A DNA stretch of 64,000 nt from Microbacterium sp. Leaf151 (lineage in GTDB: Bacteria > Actinomycetota > Actinomycetes > Actinomycetales > Microbacteriaceae). A program made the translations under genes and the position numbers. Below, piece after piece: positions 33,821 through 42,303 of this stretch. The stretch lies in NCBI RefSeq assembly GCF_001424225.1, contig NZ_LMOR01000003.1, forward strand, positions 189,006 to 253,005. The letters are read 5' to 3'. Position 1 is the stretch's first letter; each line of letters starts with the position of its first letter. Under the pieces are notes generated by a model, which saw only the letters and a list, made by a program, of their open reading frames with translations, was not told the DNA's origin and ran no database searches.

Positions 33821-35371
33821 CTAGCGGAAGGCCAGCACGCCGTCACCCCACGCACGTCGGAGGTCGGCGTCGAGGTCGTCGACGATGCGGTCGTTCCGGT
33901 CGATGACGAGAGTTGCGCGGGAGTCGACCGTGTACGCGGGCCAGTCGGGGGCACCGGATGCCGATGGCGCCCGACCGTACGCGAACGCGCTCCAGCGTTG
34001 CTGCATCCGCGTCGACAGCTCTTCTCCGGCGCGGCGCCCTCCGAGGCGGAAGGTCGGGTCTTTCGGACCGCCGTCGAGGGTGCCCCACACGTAGATCAGC
34101 TCGCTGCCGTGCGTGGCGCCCAGGCGCACGAGACGGAAGAACGGTGTGCAGTGATCGAAGCGGTAGAGGTGCACGGGCGCGACGGCGGCGTGACCCTCGG
34201 CCACCCACAGCGTGGGCAGGCGGAAGCCGATGTCGCCGGCGATGCCGAGGCCCAGCGCGCGATGGCGGACGTGCTCGTACGCGGTGAGCACCTGTGAGCG
34301 CTCCGGCAGCACGACGTCGGGGTTCTCGGCGGCCATGTCGGCGAACATCCGCTCGATGCGGTCGCCGGTGACGGGGATGAGCGGCGACTTCATGTAGACG
34401 AAGAGCGACGCCTCGTCTTTGTTCGTGCCGATCATCAGGGGCACGGGGAGTCCACGTCCCTCGCGCAGCACCGTCACGGGCGCCTCGGGCACGAGGTCGC
34501 CGTCGACGGTCGGGGCGAACGCGAGGGTCCCCGGGTCGTGCTCGGGCACCTCGGCGAAGAGGCGCTGACCGGCCGCCGCCAGGGTCGCGGGGCTCATCTC
34601 CCGCAGTTGGCGGGCGGCGTCGGGCGCATCAGGGTCGACACCGAGCGACTGGACGAACCGCGTCGCGACCTTGCCCGCGCGCTCGCGGCCGTAGACGCTC
34701 GACGCCGGCGACGACTCGGCGATGGCGCGGTGGAAGAGTCCGGATGCCGACGGTGTGGCCAAGAGCGTCGTGACGACGCCGCCGCCCGCGGACTCGCCGA
34801 ACAGCGTCACCCGATCGGGGTCGCCGCCGAACGCGGCGATGTTGCGCTGCACCCAGGTCAGCGCGAGGAGGACGTCGCGAAGGCCCAGGTTGCCCTCGAA
34901 CCCGGCGCCCGGGAGAGCCGCGTCGATACCGAGGAAGCCGAGGGTGCCCAGGCGGTAGTTCAGGGTCACCACGATCACGTCGCCCGCCACGGCCAGATGA
35001 GCGCCGTCGTAGGTGCGCTGGCTCGCGGCACCGAACACGTATGCGCCGCCGTGCACCCATACCATCACCGGGCGGGGCGACGGTGTCTCGGCATCCGGAG
35101 CCCAGACGTTGAGGAACAGGCAATCCTCATCTTGCGCGATGCCGTCGCCGAGCGGCAGGGGGCTGGGCGGCTGCGGGCACGCCGCGCCGAAGGAAACGGC
35201 GTCGACCTCCTCGACCGCGTCGGGCGCGGCGCGCGGCGTGCGCCACCGGAGGTCCCCGACGGGGGCCCGGCCGTAACGGATGCCCAGCCACCGGCGAGCC
35301 CCTGCTCCGACGCGACCGCGGAAGGATCCGGCGGGGGCCTCGGCGAGCGGGCCGGGGGACGCGTCGATCAC
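33821..35371 (-). CDS. Type-B carboxylesterase
   Basis: This 516-residue alpha/beta hydrolase is of the para-nitrobenzyl esterase group. The oxyanion loop is WVHGGAYVFGA (about 106-116), the nucleophile is Ser194 in FGESAGGG, and GATHGSELIYVWG carries the catalytic His. The N-terminal GIRYGRAPVGDLRW motif is also typical. No signal peptide is seen, so it is probably cytoplasmic. TAGGGT lies 6 bp before the GTG start, predicting a leaderless mRNA, back to back with the divergent gene at 35437. Natural substrate unknown. Confidence 0.95.
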   Translation of the reverse strand: MIDASPGPLAEAPAGSFRGRVGAGARRWLGIRYGRAPVGDLRWRTPRAAPDAVEEVDAVSFGAACPQPPSPLPLGDGIAQDEDCLFLNVWAPDAETPSPRPVMVWVHGGAYVFGAASQRTYDGAHLAVAGDVIVVTLNYRLGTLGFLGIDAALPGAGFEGNLGLRDVLLALTWVQRNIAAFGGDPDRVTLFGESAGGGVVTTLLATPSASGLFHRAIAESSPASSVYGRERAGKVATRFVQSLGVDPDAPDAARQLREMSPATLAAAGQRLFAEVPEHDPGTLAFAPTVDGDLVPEAPVTVLREGRGLPVPLMIGTNKDEASLFVYMKSPLIPVTGDRIERMFADMAAENPDVVLPERSQVLTAYEHVRHRALGLGIAGDIGFRLPTLWVAEGHAAVAPVHLYRFDHCTPFFRLVRLGATHGSELIYVWGTLDGGPKDPTFRLGGRRAGEELSTRMQQRWSAFAYGRAPSASGAPDWPAYTVDSRATLVIDRNDRIVDDLDADLRRAWGDGVLAFR

Positions 35372-35377
35372 GCGCCC

Positions 35378-35383
35378 ACCCTA
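35378..35383 (-). promoter_or_regulatory. -10 box of the carboxylesterase gene (leaderless)
   Basis: The minus strand reads TAGGGT, 6 bp before the GTG at 35371. Confidence 0.5.
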
Positions 35384-35423
35384 GCGCCGCCGTCAAGCCC
35401 CCGGGGATGTCGGAGGCCCGGCG

Positions 35424-35429
35424 TACGGT
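35424..35429 (+). promoter_or_regulatory. -10 box of the NAD(P)-binding protein gene (leaderless)
   Basis: TACGGT lies 7 bp before the ATG at 35437 and supports that start over one 30 bp upstream. The two divergent -10 boxes are only 40 bp apart, so the promoters overlap. Confidence 0.5.
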
Positions 35430-35436
35430 GACGGGC

Positions 35437-37041
35437 ATGAGCGAGCTGACCACACCCACCGGCCGCGAACCCGCCCTCGTCGCGCAGCCCCGTGACGACG
35501 GCTCGGCACCGCGCGCCCTCGTGCTCGGCGCCACCGGATATCTGGGTGGGCGCCTCGTTCCGCGCCTGATCGCGGCGGGCTACCGCGTGCGCGTGCTCGC
35601 GCGCGACCCCCGGCGCGCGACGGCGTTCCCGTGGGGCGGCGACGTCGAGGTCGTACAGGGCGATGCGACCGATACCTCGGCCGTCACCGAGGCCGTGGAA
35701 GACGTCGACGTCGTCTACTACCTGATCCACTCGATGGGCGGCGGCCGCGACTTCGAGAGCACCGACCGGCGCGCGGCGCAGACCGTCGCGGACGCGGCCG
35801 CCGCGGCATCCGTGCGTCGCATCGTGTACCTCGGTGGCCTGCACCCGCTCGACACGCCCCTCTCGGCCCACCTGCGCTCTCGCGTCGAGGTGGGCGACAT
35901 CCTGCTCGCCAGCGGGGTGCCCACCCTGGTGCTGCAGGCCGGTGTCGTCATCGGCTCGGGCTCCGCGTCGTTCGAGATGGTGCGTCACCTCACCGACGTG
36001 CTGCCGTACATGCCCGCGCCGAAGTGGGTGCGCAACTTCATCCAGCCGATCGCGGTGCGCGACGTGCTGCACTACCTGCTGGGGGCGGCGCGCGTGGCGC
36101 CCAACGTCAACAGGGCCGTCGACATCGGCGGACCCGACGTGCTGCGGTACGGGCAGATGATGAACGGCTACGCCCTCGAAGCGGGCCTGAACCAGCGTCC
36201 GATCGCGTCGCTGCCCGTGCTCACGCCGCGGCTCGCGTCGCACTGGGTCAACCTCGTCACACCGATTCCGAAGGCGATCGCGCGCCCGCTCGTGGAGTCG
36301 CTGCAGAACGACTGCGTGGTCAAGGACCGCGCGGTCGACGACCTCATCCCGCGTCCCGAGGCGGGACTCATGCCCTACCGCGAGGCGGTCCGCCTGGCGA
36401 TGAGGCGCGTCAACAACGACGACATCGAGACCAGTTGGCTGGATGCCGAGGTCTCGGGCGTTCCGAGCGACCCGCTGCCGAGCGACCCCGACTGGGCCGG
36501 CCGTCTGGTCTACACCGACAAGCGCTCGATGACGACGACGGCGAACGCCAAGCAGCTGTGGTCGGTGATCGAGGGGATCGGCGGAGAGAACGGCTGGTAC
36601 TCCTCGCCGCTGCTCTGGGCGATCCGCGGCTGGATGGACCGGCTCGTCGGCGGCGTGGGCCTCGCGCGCGGACGCCGCAGCCGTTCCGTCGTCACCGTCG
36701 GCGACGCGCTGGACTTCTGGCGCGTCGAGGCCATCGAACCCGGCAGCCTGCTGCGGCTGCGTGCCGAGATGAAGGTCCCCGGCGGGGCATGGCTCGAGCT
36801 GCGTGCGACCCCCGAGGGTGACGGAGCCCGCTTCGACCAGCGTGCACTGTTCTTCCCCACGGGTCTCGCCGGGCGGCTCTACTGGCTCGCGGTCCTGCCG
36901 TTCCACGGGCTGATCTTCAGCGGCATGGCGCGACGCATCACCGCTGCTGCCGAGCACGTGCAGCGCGAAGACCCCGAGCCGCAGTCCGAGGCGGGACGCA
37001 TCGCACCGGAGGTGCCCGAGGTCGAGACGATCGGCGGATGA
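35437..37041 (+). CDS. NAD(P)-binding atypical SDR fused to a DUF2867 domain
   Basis: This 534-residue protein has an N-terminal atypical short-chain dehydrogenase fold. ALVLGATGYLGGRLVPRLIAAG (residues about 26-47) holds the nucleotide-binding Gly-rich loop, and VVYYLIHSMGGG follows. The C-terminal part is DUF2867, a START/SRPBCC-like cavity domain (near 370-500) beginning around TDKRSMTTTANAKQLWSVIEGIGGENGWY. The fusion is found in many actinobacteria and the substrate is unknown. The gene is divergent from the carboxylesterase gene with a 65-bp gap. Confidence 0.9.
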   Translation: MSELTTPTGREPALVAQPRDDGSAPRALVLGATGYLGGRLVPRLIAAGYRVRVLARDPRRATAFPWGGDVEVVQGDATDTSAVTEAVEDVDVVYYLIHSMGGGRDFESTDRRAAQTVADAAAAASVRRIVYLGGLHPLDTPLSAHLRSRVEVGDILLASGVPTLVLQAGVVIGSGSASFEMVRHLTDVLPYMPAPKWVRNFIQPIAVRDVLHYLLGAARVAPNVNRAVDIGGPDVLRYGQMMNGYALEAGLNQRPIASLPVLTPRLASHWVNLVTPIPKAIARPLVESLQNDCVVKDRAVDDLIPRPEAGLMPYREAVRLAMRRVNNDDIETSWLDAEVSGVPSDPLPSDPDWAGRLVYTDKRSMTTTANAKQLWSVIEGIGGENGWYSSPLLWAIRGWMDRLVGGVGLARGRRSRSVVTVGDALDFWRVEAIEPGSLLRLRAEMKVPGGAWLELRATPEGDGARFDQRALFFPTGLAGRLYWLAVLPFHGLIFSGMARRITAAAEHVQREDPEPQSEAGRIAPEVPEVETIGG

Positions 37042-37086
37042 CGGCGGTGTCGCCCGCCCGCGGGGCCTGTGACATCCTGGCGCGCC

Positions 37087-37092
37087 TAGGCT
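37087..37092 (+). promoter_or_regulatory. -10 box of mogA-moaE (leaderless)
   Basis: TAGGCT lies 6 bp before the GTG at 37099. Confidence 0.5.
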
Positions 37093-37098
37093 GATCCC

Positions 37099-37581
37099 GT
37101 GCCGCATGCCGCCCGGGTGATCACCGTTTCCGACCGTTCCGCCGCCGGACTCCGCGAAGACCGGGGTGGTCCGCTCGCCGTCTCGCTGCTGCGCGAGGCA
37201 GGGTTCGACTGCGCCGATGCGATCGTCGTCCCCGACGGTGCCGACAGCGTGCAGAGTGCCCTGCGCGCAGCCGTCTCGGCGGGCCCCGGGCTCGTCGTCA
37301 CCACCGGCGGCACGGGCATCGCACCGCGCGACCGTACGCCCGAGGGCACGGCCCGGGTGCTGGACCGCGAGCTTCCCGGCATCGCCGAAGAGCTCCGCCG
37401 TCGTGGCCTGTCCGACACCCCTCTCTCGATCATCTCCCGGGGGCTCGCCGGCATCGTCGACCCGGGCACGCTGATCGTCAACCTGCCCGGGTCGACCCGA
37501 GCCGTGGCATCCGGGGTCGCGGTGATCGCGGAGGTCGCGCCGCACGTGCTCGACCAACTCGCCGGAGGAGACCACGCATGA
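37099..37581 (+). CDS. mogA: Molybdopterin adenylyltransferase-type protein (MogA/MoaB family)
   Basis: This 160-residue protein adenylylates molybdopterin before molybdenum insertion by MoeA. It has VITVSDRSAAGLREDRGGP at the N-terminus and the substrate-binding signature LVVTTGGTGIAPRDRTPE. DRELPGIAEELRR and PLSIISRGLAGI follow. Length fits the family. It overlaps moaE by 4 bp (ATGA). A -10 box 6 bp before the GTG suggests a leaderless mRNA. MoaB and MogA cannot be separated reliably by eye. Confidence 0.93.
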   Translation: MPHAARVITVSDRSAAGLREDRGGPLAVSLLREAGFDCADAIVVPDGADSVQSALRAAVSAGPGLVVTTGGTGIAPRDRTPEGTARVLDRELPGIAEELRRRGLSDTPLSIISRGLAGIVDPGTLIVNLPGSTRAVASGVAVIAEVAPHVLDQLAGGDHA

Positions 37582-38048
37582 CCACGCCCGACAGCGGTTC
37601 GCCGTCCGACCTTCCTCTTCGGGGCTCCGTGCGCATAGCGCGCCTCTCCGAGACGCCGCTCGATCTCGACGCGCACCTCGACGCTGTCGAAGACGCGTCA
37701 TCGGGAGCCGTGACCACCTTCGTCGGGCGCGTGCGCGACACCGACCCCGACGCGTCCGACGCCGTCATCGCGCTCGAGTACAGCGCGCACCCCGACGCCG
37801 AGCAGGCTCTGCACCGCATCGCCGCCGCGGCGGCCGAGGGGACCGACGCGATCGTCGCGGTCAGCCACCGGGTGGGGCGCCTGGGCGTCGGCGAGGCGGC
37901 GGTCGTGATCGCCGTGGCATCCGGTCACCGCGCGGAGGCGTTCGAGGTCTGCCGACGTGTGATCGAGACCATCAAGACCGAGCTGCCCGTGTGGAAGCGG
38001 CAGGTCGAAGCCGACGGCACGACGGCGTGGAAGGGGCTGGGGGGATAG
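37578..38048 (+). CDS. moaE: Molybdopterin synthase catalytic subunit
   Basis: This 156-residue large subunit transfers sulfur from thiocarboxylated MoaD to precursor Z. It has GAVTTFVGRVRDTDPD, LEYSAHPDAEQAL, VAVSHRVGRLGVGEAAVVIAV and the closing KTELPVWKRQVEADGTTAWKG, which contains the conserved active-site lysines. Its partner moaD is encoded 120 bp away on the opposite strand, so the two subunits are in convergent operons. Confidence 0.97.
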   Translation: MTTPDSGSPSDLPLRGSVRIARLSETPLDLDAHLDAVEDASSGAVTTFVGRVRDTDPDASDAVIALEYSAHPDAEQALHRIAAAAAEGTDAIVAVSHRVGRLGVGEAAVVIAVASGHRAEAFEVCRRVIETIKTELPVWKRQVEADGTTAWKGLGG

Positions 38049-38168
38049 CGCTGCGCTGCCCGTAAGACGCGTCTTCCTCGCAGGCTTTCGGCCGTGTCGT
38101 GCGAGATCCGCGCGTTTGTGCGTGGAACGTGCGCGTGGAGGCGGCGGTGCACTCGTCCGCCGCGCGAC

Positions 38169-38405
38169 TCAGCCGCCGGCGAAGGGCGGCAGCACGTCGA
38201 CGTAGGTGACATCCGCGAGCGGGGCGTCGTCGTCGTGGCGGGTGCCGTCGACGAGCACGGCACAGCGGTCCAGGATGCCGCCGAGCGCGGGGTGGTCGAC
38301 GACGACCGCGGTGCGCAGGGCCATGAGGGTCGACTCGGTGCGGTCCTCGGCATCGGTGCCGGCGGCCTCGGCGGCGGCGGCGAAGTAGCGGACGCGGACG
38401 CTCAC
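38169..38405 (-). CDS. moaD: Molybdopterin synthase sulfur carrier subunit
   Basis: This 78-residue ubiquitin-like protein ends in Gly-Gly (PPFAGG), the residue pair thiocarboxylated by the MoeB-type enzyme. It starts SVRVRYFAAAAEAAGTDAE. The GTG start overlaps the moaC stop by 4 bp and has GGGAGGA upstream. It lies inside a longer spurious frame and is easy to miss. It is the last gene of the moaA-moeB-moeA-moaC-moaD operon. Confidence 0.93.
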   Translation of the reverse strand: MSVRVRYFAAAAEAAGTDAEDRTESTLMALRTAVVVDHPALGGILDRCAVLVDGTRHDDDAPLADVTYVDVLPPFAGG

Positions 38406-38881
38406 AATTCCTCCCCAGGACGCACCCAGTCGCCGGATTTGCCGCCGGTCTTCGACACGATGCGCACGTTCTCGATGAACGTGCCCTTGTCCATGCCCTT
38501 CACCATGTCGACGATCGCGAGGGCGGCGACCGAGACGCTCGTGAGCGCCTCCATCTCGACGCCCGTGCGGTCGGCGGTGCCGACGGTGGCTTCGATCTCG
38601 ACCCCTTCGTCGGTGATGGCGAGGTCCACCGAGGCGCGGTGAACGCCGATGACGTGCGCGAGGGGAAGGAGGGCAGGCGTGGACTTCGCGGCCTGGATGC
38701 CGGAGATGCGGGCCACGGCCAGCACGTCGCCCTTGGGGGCGGTGCCGCCGCGGAGGGCGTCGACGACCTCGGGTGCGCACCGGACGAAACCGCGAGCGGT
38801 CGCGGTGCGGACGGTGGGCTGCTTCAGCGTGACGTCGACCATGCGGGCGTGGCCCGCGGCATCCAGGTGGGTGAAGGTCAT
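38402..38881 (-). CDS. moaC: Cyclic pyranopterin monophosphate synthase
   Basis: This 159-residue enzyme completes formation of cyclic pyranopterin from the MoaA product. It has FTHLDAAGHARMVDVTLKQPTVRTA, the active-site region LLPLAHVIGVHRASVDL (where most family members have CHxL, so the usual Cys is an Ala here) and VGTADRTGVEMEALTSVSVAALAIVDMVKG, of which the TGVEMEALT and DMVKG parts are diagnostic. It overlaps both neighbours by 4 bp. Confidence 0.95.
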   Translation of the reverse strand: MTFTHLDAAGHARMVDVTLKQPTVRTATARGFVRCAPEVVDALRGGTAPKGDVLAVARISGIQAAKSTPALLPLAHVIGVHRASVDLAITDEGVEIEATVGTADRTGVEMEALTSVSVAALAIVDMVKGMDKGTFIENVRIVSKTGGKSGDWVRPGEEL

Positions 38882-40101
38882 GGAATCAGCATGACATCGA
38901 GCGGGTCGCCCACCGACACCGCGGAGACGTCGGCCGGCACGATCGCGAACGCCCCGGCGCGCGCGAGCGAGGCGGCCAGGTGCGATCCGGAACCACCCGC
39001 GGTGGCCGGGCGGACGGTGCCGGTGACGAGATCGACGACGGCGGGGAGGTACTGGCGGCGGCCGGGCGGGGTCGTCCAGCTCTCGGATGCCGTGAGCCGG
39101 GCGAGACGTCGATCGACGGTGGTGCGCCCCTGCAGGGCGAGCAGCGCCGGACGCACGAACACCTCGAACGACACCGCGACGCTCACGGGATTGCCGGGCA
39201 GCCCGAACACCAACCGGCCGTCATCCAGAACACCGAAGGCCTGCGGCTTGCCGGGCTGCATGGCGACCTTCTCGAAGGCGATCCGGTCGGAGAGGGCGAG
39301 GCGGACGGGCTCGTAGGCACCGGCGCTCACTCCGCCGGTGAACACGACGACATCGGCGCGGGTGGCGCGCGCCAGCACGGCGTCGATGCCCGCGGGATCG
39401 TCGCCGATACGGTCGACGAGCTCGATGTCGGCGTCGGCGTCGGCGACGACGGCCGCCAGCAGCGTCGCATTCGAGTCGGGAGTCTGACCGCGGCCGGGCG
39501 CGTGGCCGGGCGCGACCAGCTCGCTACCGGTGGAAACGATCGCGACGCGGGGGCGGCGCGTGACGGTGACCGTGTCGACGCCCGCGGCCGCAGCGGCACC
39601 CAGGGCGAACGCGCCGAGACGCTCACCGGGAGAGAGCACCGCGTCGCCGGTGCGGGTGTCGCCGCCTCGGCGGCGGATGAACGCGCCGGTGGCCGTCGGC
39701 GCGCGGAGCACGGTCACGGCGCCCAGTGAATCGGCGAGTCCGCCGACGGTGTCCTCGAACGGCACGATGGCGTCGGCGTCGGCGGGGACGACGGCACCCG
39801 TCATGATGCGAGCGGCCTCGCCGGGGGCGAGCGCGGGGTCGTCGGCGGTGCCGGCGGGGAGGTCGGCGACCACGCGCAGAGTCACGGCGTTCCCGGCATC
39901 CGCCCCCTCGACGTCGGCGAAGCGCACGGCGAAACCGTCCATCGAGGAGTTGTCGAAGCCCGGTAGGTCGTGCGCCGCGAGCACCGGTTCGGCGAGGGTT
40001 CGGCCCGACGCCTCCGACAGCGGCACCGACTCGGCGGGCAGCAGGGCGACGGCGGCGAGCACTCGGGCGCGGTGCTCTTCGACGGTGAGGAGGGCGGTCA
40101 C
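38878..40101 (-). CDS. moeA: Molybdopterin molybdenumtransferase
   Basis: This 407-residue enzyme inserts molybdenum into adenylylated molybdopterin. Landmarks are LPGFDNSSMDGFAVR near the N-terminus, ARIMTGAVVPADADAIVPFE and VVFTGGVSAGAYEPVR. VAMQPGKPQAFGV and LVFGLPGNPVSVAVSFEVFVRPAL complete the set. The GTG at 40101 has GGAAGG upstream, so the 85-residue in-frame extension is rejected. It sits 64 bp after moeB and overlaps moaC by 4 bp. Confidence 0.96.
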   Translation of the reverse strand: MTALLTVEEHRARVLAAVALLPAESVPLSEASGRTLAEPVLAAHDLPGFDNSSMDGFAVRFADVEGADAGNAVTLRVVADLPAGTADDPALAPGEAARIMTGAVVPADADAIVPFEDTVGGLADSLGAVTVLRAPTATGAFIRRRGGDTRTGDAVLSPGERLGAFALGAAAAAGVDTVTVTRRPRVAIVSTGSELVAPGHAPGRGQTPDSNATLLAAVVADADADIELVDRIGDDPAGIDAVLARATRADVVVFTGGVSAGAYEPVRLALSDRIAFEKVAMQPGKPQAFGVLDDGRLVFGLPGNPVSVAVSFEVFVRPALLALQGRTTVDRRLARLTASESWTTPPGRRQYLPAVVDLVTGTVRPATAGGSGSHLAASLARAGAFAIVPADVSAVSVGDPLDVMLIP

Positions 40102-40165
40102 GAGGGGAACCTTCCGGACGGGGATGAGACGGATGCCGGGACTGTCAGCACGCGAAACCGGCGGG

Positions 40166-40936
40166 TCATGGTCGCCGCGCCCCGGCGAGCGGGAGGACGT
40201 CGTGCCGGGCGCGCAGCGCGTCGATGATGACGAGACGCCCGAGGAGGGGCTCACCCGCTCCCGTGACGAGCTTGATCGCCTCGGTCGCGAGAAGCCCGCC
40301 GACCTGGACGCACAGCGAGCCGAGCACGCCGACCTGGGCGCACGTCGGGGGTTCACCGGCAGAACCGGGCGGGAAGAGGTCGCCGAGGACGACGGCCGCG
40401 TATCCCTCGGGCGGATGCGACCAGAACACCGTCACCTGCGCCGCCCATTCCTGCACCGCGCCCCAGACGAGGGGGATGCCGAGGGCTTCGGCGCTCGCTG
40501 CGACGGCCTCGCGCGTGTCGAACGTGTCGCTGCCGTCGATGACGAGGTCGGCACCCGCGAACAGCTCGAGGGCATTGTCGGAGGTCAGCCGGAGGTTTCG
40601 TTCGTGAACGACGGTGAGCGGCGACAGGTCGCGAACGGCGCGGGCGGCGGATGCCGTCTTCGCGGTGCCGATGTCGGCAACGCGGTGCGCGAGCTGGCGT
40701 TGCAGGTTCGTCCGCTCGACCGTGTCGTCGTCGATGATCACGAGCTCGCCCACCCCGGCCGCGGCGAGCGAGAGCAGCACGGGGGAGCCGAGGCCGCCGG
40801 CACCCACCACGGCGATGCGGGCGGCGGCGAGGCGACGCTGCCCCTCCTCGCCGATGCCCGTGAGCACGGCGTGACGGGCGGTGCGGATGAGCTCCTCCGG
40901 GGCGAGGGATGCCACGGGCTCGACGAGCGGCCTCAT
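40166..40936 (-). CDS. moeB: MoaD-activating adenylyltransferase (MoeB/ThiF family)
   Basis: This 256-residue enzyme adenylylates the C-terminal Gly of MoaD. It has the nucleotide-binding loop IAVVGAGGLGSPVLLSLAAAGVGELVIIDDDTVERTNLQRQ and the region DLVIDGSDTFDTREAV, cited by key residues. It lacks the C-terminal rhodanese domain found in MoeZ/MoeBR proteins. I cannot see the four zinc-binding cysteines in CxxC pairs that most MoeB proteins have (only isolated Cys remain), so the structural zinc may be lost. It overlaps moaA by 4 bp. Confidence 0.92.
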   Translation of the reverse strand: MRPLVEPVASLAPEELIRTARHAVLTGIGEEGQRRLAAARIAVVGAGGLGSPVLLSLAAAGVGELVIIDDDTVERTNLQRQLAHRVADIGTAKTASAARAVRDLSPLTVVHERNLRLTSDNALELFAGADLVIDGSDTFDTREAVAASAEALGIPLVWGAVQEWAAQVTVFWSHPPEGYAAVVLGDLFPPGSAGEPPTCAQVGVLGSLCVQVGGLLATEAIKLVTGAGEPLLGRLVIIDALRARHDVLPLAGARRP

Positions 40937-42147
40937 CCGCCGATCGCGCTCATCGTGCGCTCGGGCTGGACGAAGTCGGGGCGCGCGAGTCCGACCCGGT
41001 CGGAGCCGTGGGCGCGGGGCTTGGTCCACATGGCATCCCGCCAGATCTGCGCGAGCCCCTCGTCGTCGGCGCCGTCACGGAGCGCCGTGAGCAGGTCGGT
41101 CTCTTCGTGCGAGAACAGGCACGAGCGGATGCGACCGTCGGCGGTGACGCGCGTGCGCGAGCAGGCGGAGCAGAACGGCTCGGTCACCGACGAGATGATG
41201 CCGACGTGTCCGGCTAGCGTCGTCTCGCCGTGGCGGCGCACCTCCCAGCGTTCGGCGGGGGCGGCGCCCCGGCCACGCGGATCGGCGGTCAGGCTGAAGC
41301 TCTGCTCGATGGCCGCGCGGATGTCACGCGCCGGGATGACGTTGGTCGCGCTCCATGAACGATCGCCGTCGAGCGGCATGTCCTCGATGAACCGCATCTC
41401 GAAGCCGTTCGACACGGCCCAGTCGACGAGCGGCACGACTTCGGTGTCGTTGATGCCCCGCAGCAGCACCGCGTTGATCTTGATGGGCCCGAGACCGGCC
41501 GCGCGGGCGGCCTGGAGGCCGGCCAGCACTTTGTCGAGGTGGGGGCGGCGGGTGAGCTCGGCGAAGGTCTCGGGGTGCAGGGTGTCGAGTGAGACGTTCA
41601 CGCGCGTGAGCCCCGCGTCTTTCAGCGCCTGCGCGCGGCGGTCGAGGCCGACGGCGTTGGTCGTCATCGAGATCGGCAGGTCGGGGTTGTCGGCGCGGAT
41701 GCCGGCGATGATGAACTCGAGGTCCTTGCGCACGAGGGGTTCACCGCCGGTGAGGCGCAGTTCCTCGGCGCCGAGCGACTGCACCGCCACGCGGACGATG
41801 CGGCGGATCTCATCGGTGCTCATCAGCTGCGACTGCGGGAGCCACGGCATCCCGTCGGCCGGCATGCAATACGTGCAGCGCAGATTGCACTTGTCGACCA
41901 CCGAGACGCGCAGGTCGGTGGCGACGCGGCCGAAGCGGTCTTGCAGGCCGCCGTCGGTCGGGGCGCCGGTGGCGCGGACAGCGCCGGGTTCGCGCTGCGG
42001 TCCGGGCCGCTGCGGGTCTGCCGGTCGGGGCCCTCCGGTGGAACGGATCGCGCCGAGCTGGGCGGCCGGGCCTGCTGCCGACGTGACGGTGGCGCCGAGC
42101 GGCACGGACACCGGACGCGATGTCGCGTGTGCGTGGTCGGCATCCAT
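40933..42147 (-). CDS. moaA: GTP 3',8-cyclase
   Basis: This 404-residue radical-SAM enzyme starts molybdenum cofactor synthesis. The SAM-binding cluster is C87, C91 and C94 (CNLRCTYC). The C-terminal GTP-binding cluster includes EPFCSACSRTRVTADGRIRSCLF, and the protein ends in the required Gly-Gly (SAIGG). About 75 extra N-terminal residues, rich in P, A, G and R, precede the catalytic barrel. A TAGGCT box 6 bp before the ATG supports this long start and a leaderless mRNA. It heads the five-gene operon. Confidence 0.96.
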   Translation of the reverse strand: MDADHAHATSRPVSVPLGATVTSAAGPAAQLGAIRSTGGPRPADPQRPGPQREPGAVRATGAPTDGGLQDRFGRVATDLRVSVVDKCNLRCTYCMPADGMPWLPQSQLMSTDEIRRIVRVAVQSLGAEELRLTGGEPLVRKDLEFIIAGIRADNPDLPISMTTNAVGLDRRAQALKDAGLTRVNVSLDTLHPETFAELTRRPHLDKVLAGLQAARAAGLGPIKINAVLLRGINDTEVVPLVDWAVSNGFEMRFIEDMPLDGDRSWSATNVIPARDIRAAIEQSFSLTADPRGRGAAPAERWEVRRHGETTLAGHVGIISSVTEPFCSACSRTRVTADGRIRSCLFSHEETDLLTALRDGADDEGLAQIWRDAMWTKPRAHGSDRVGLARPDFVQPERTMSAIGG

Positions 42148-42153
42148 GGCTTG

Positions 42154-42159
42154 AGCCTA
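42154..42159 (-). promoter_or_regulatory. -10 box of the moaA operon (leaderless)
   Basis: The minus strand reads TAGGCT, 6 bp before the ATG at 42147. Between 42160 and 42303 nothing else is recognisable. Confidence 0.5.
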
Positions 42160-42303
42160 GGTCAGCCGCGCGGGGGCGGGGGCGGGCCGAGACGGAGTGG
42201 GAGCAGTTTCGTGGATTCGAGAAGTCCACCGTCGGGCTGGTGGTGAACCGCGCGGGGACGTGAGCGAATCTGTCCGCCTCCCTCTCCTACGACGCGTGAG
42301 CGC

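Noticed and set aside
38090..38140. Fragments resembling family B (GCGCGTTTGTGCG) between moaE and moaD
   Set aside because: Only one motif is clear and no inverted partner is present.
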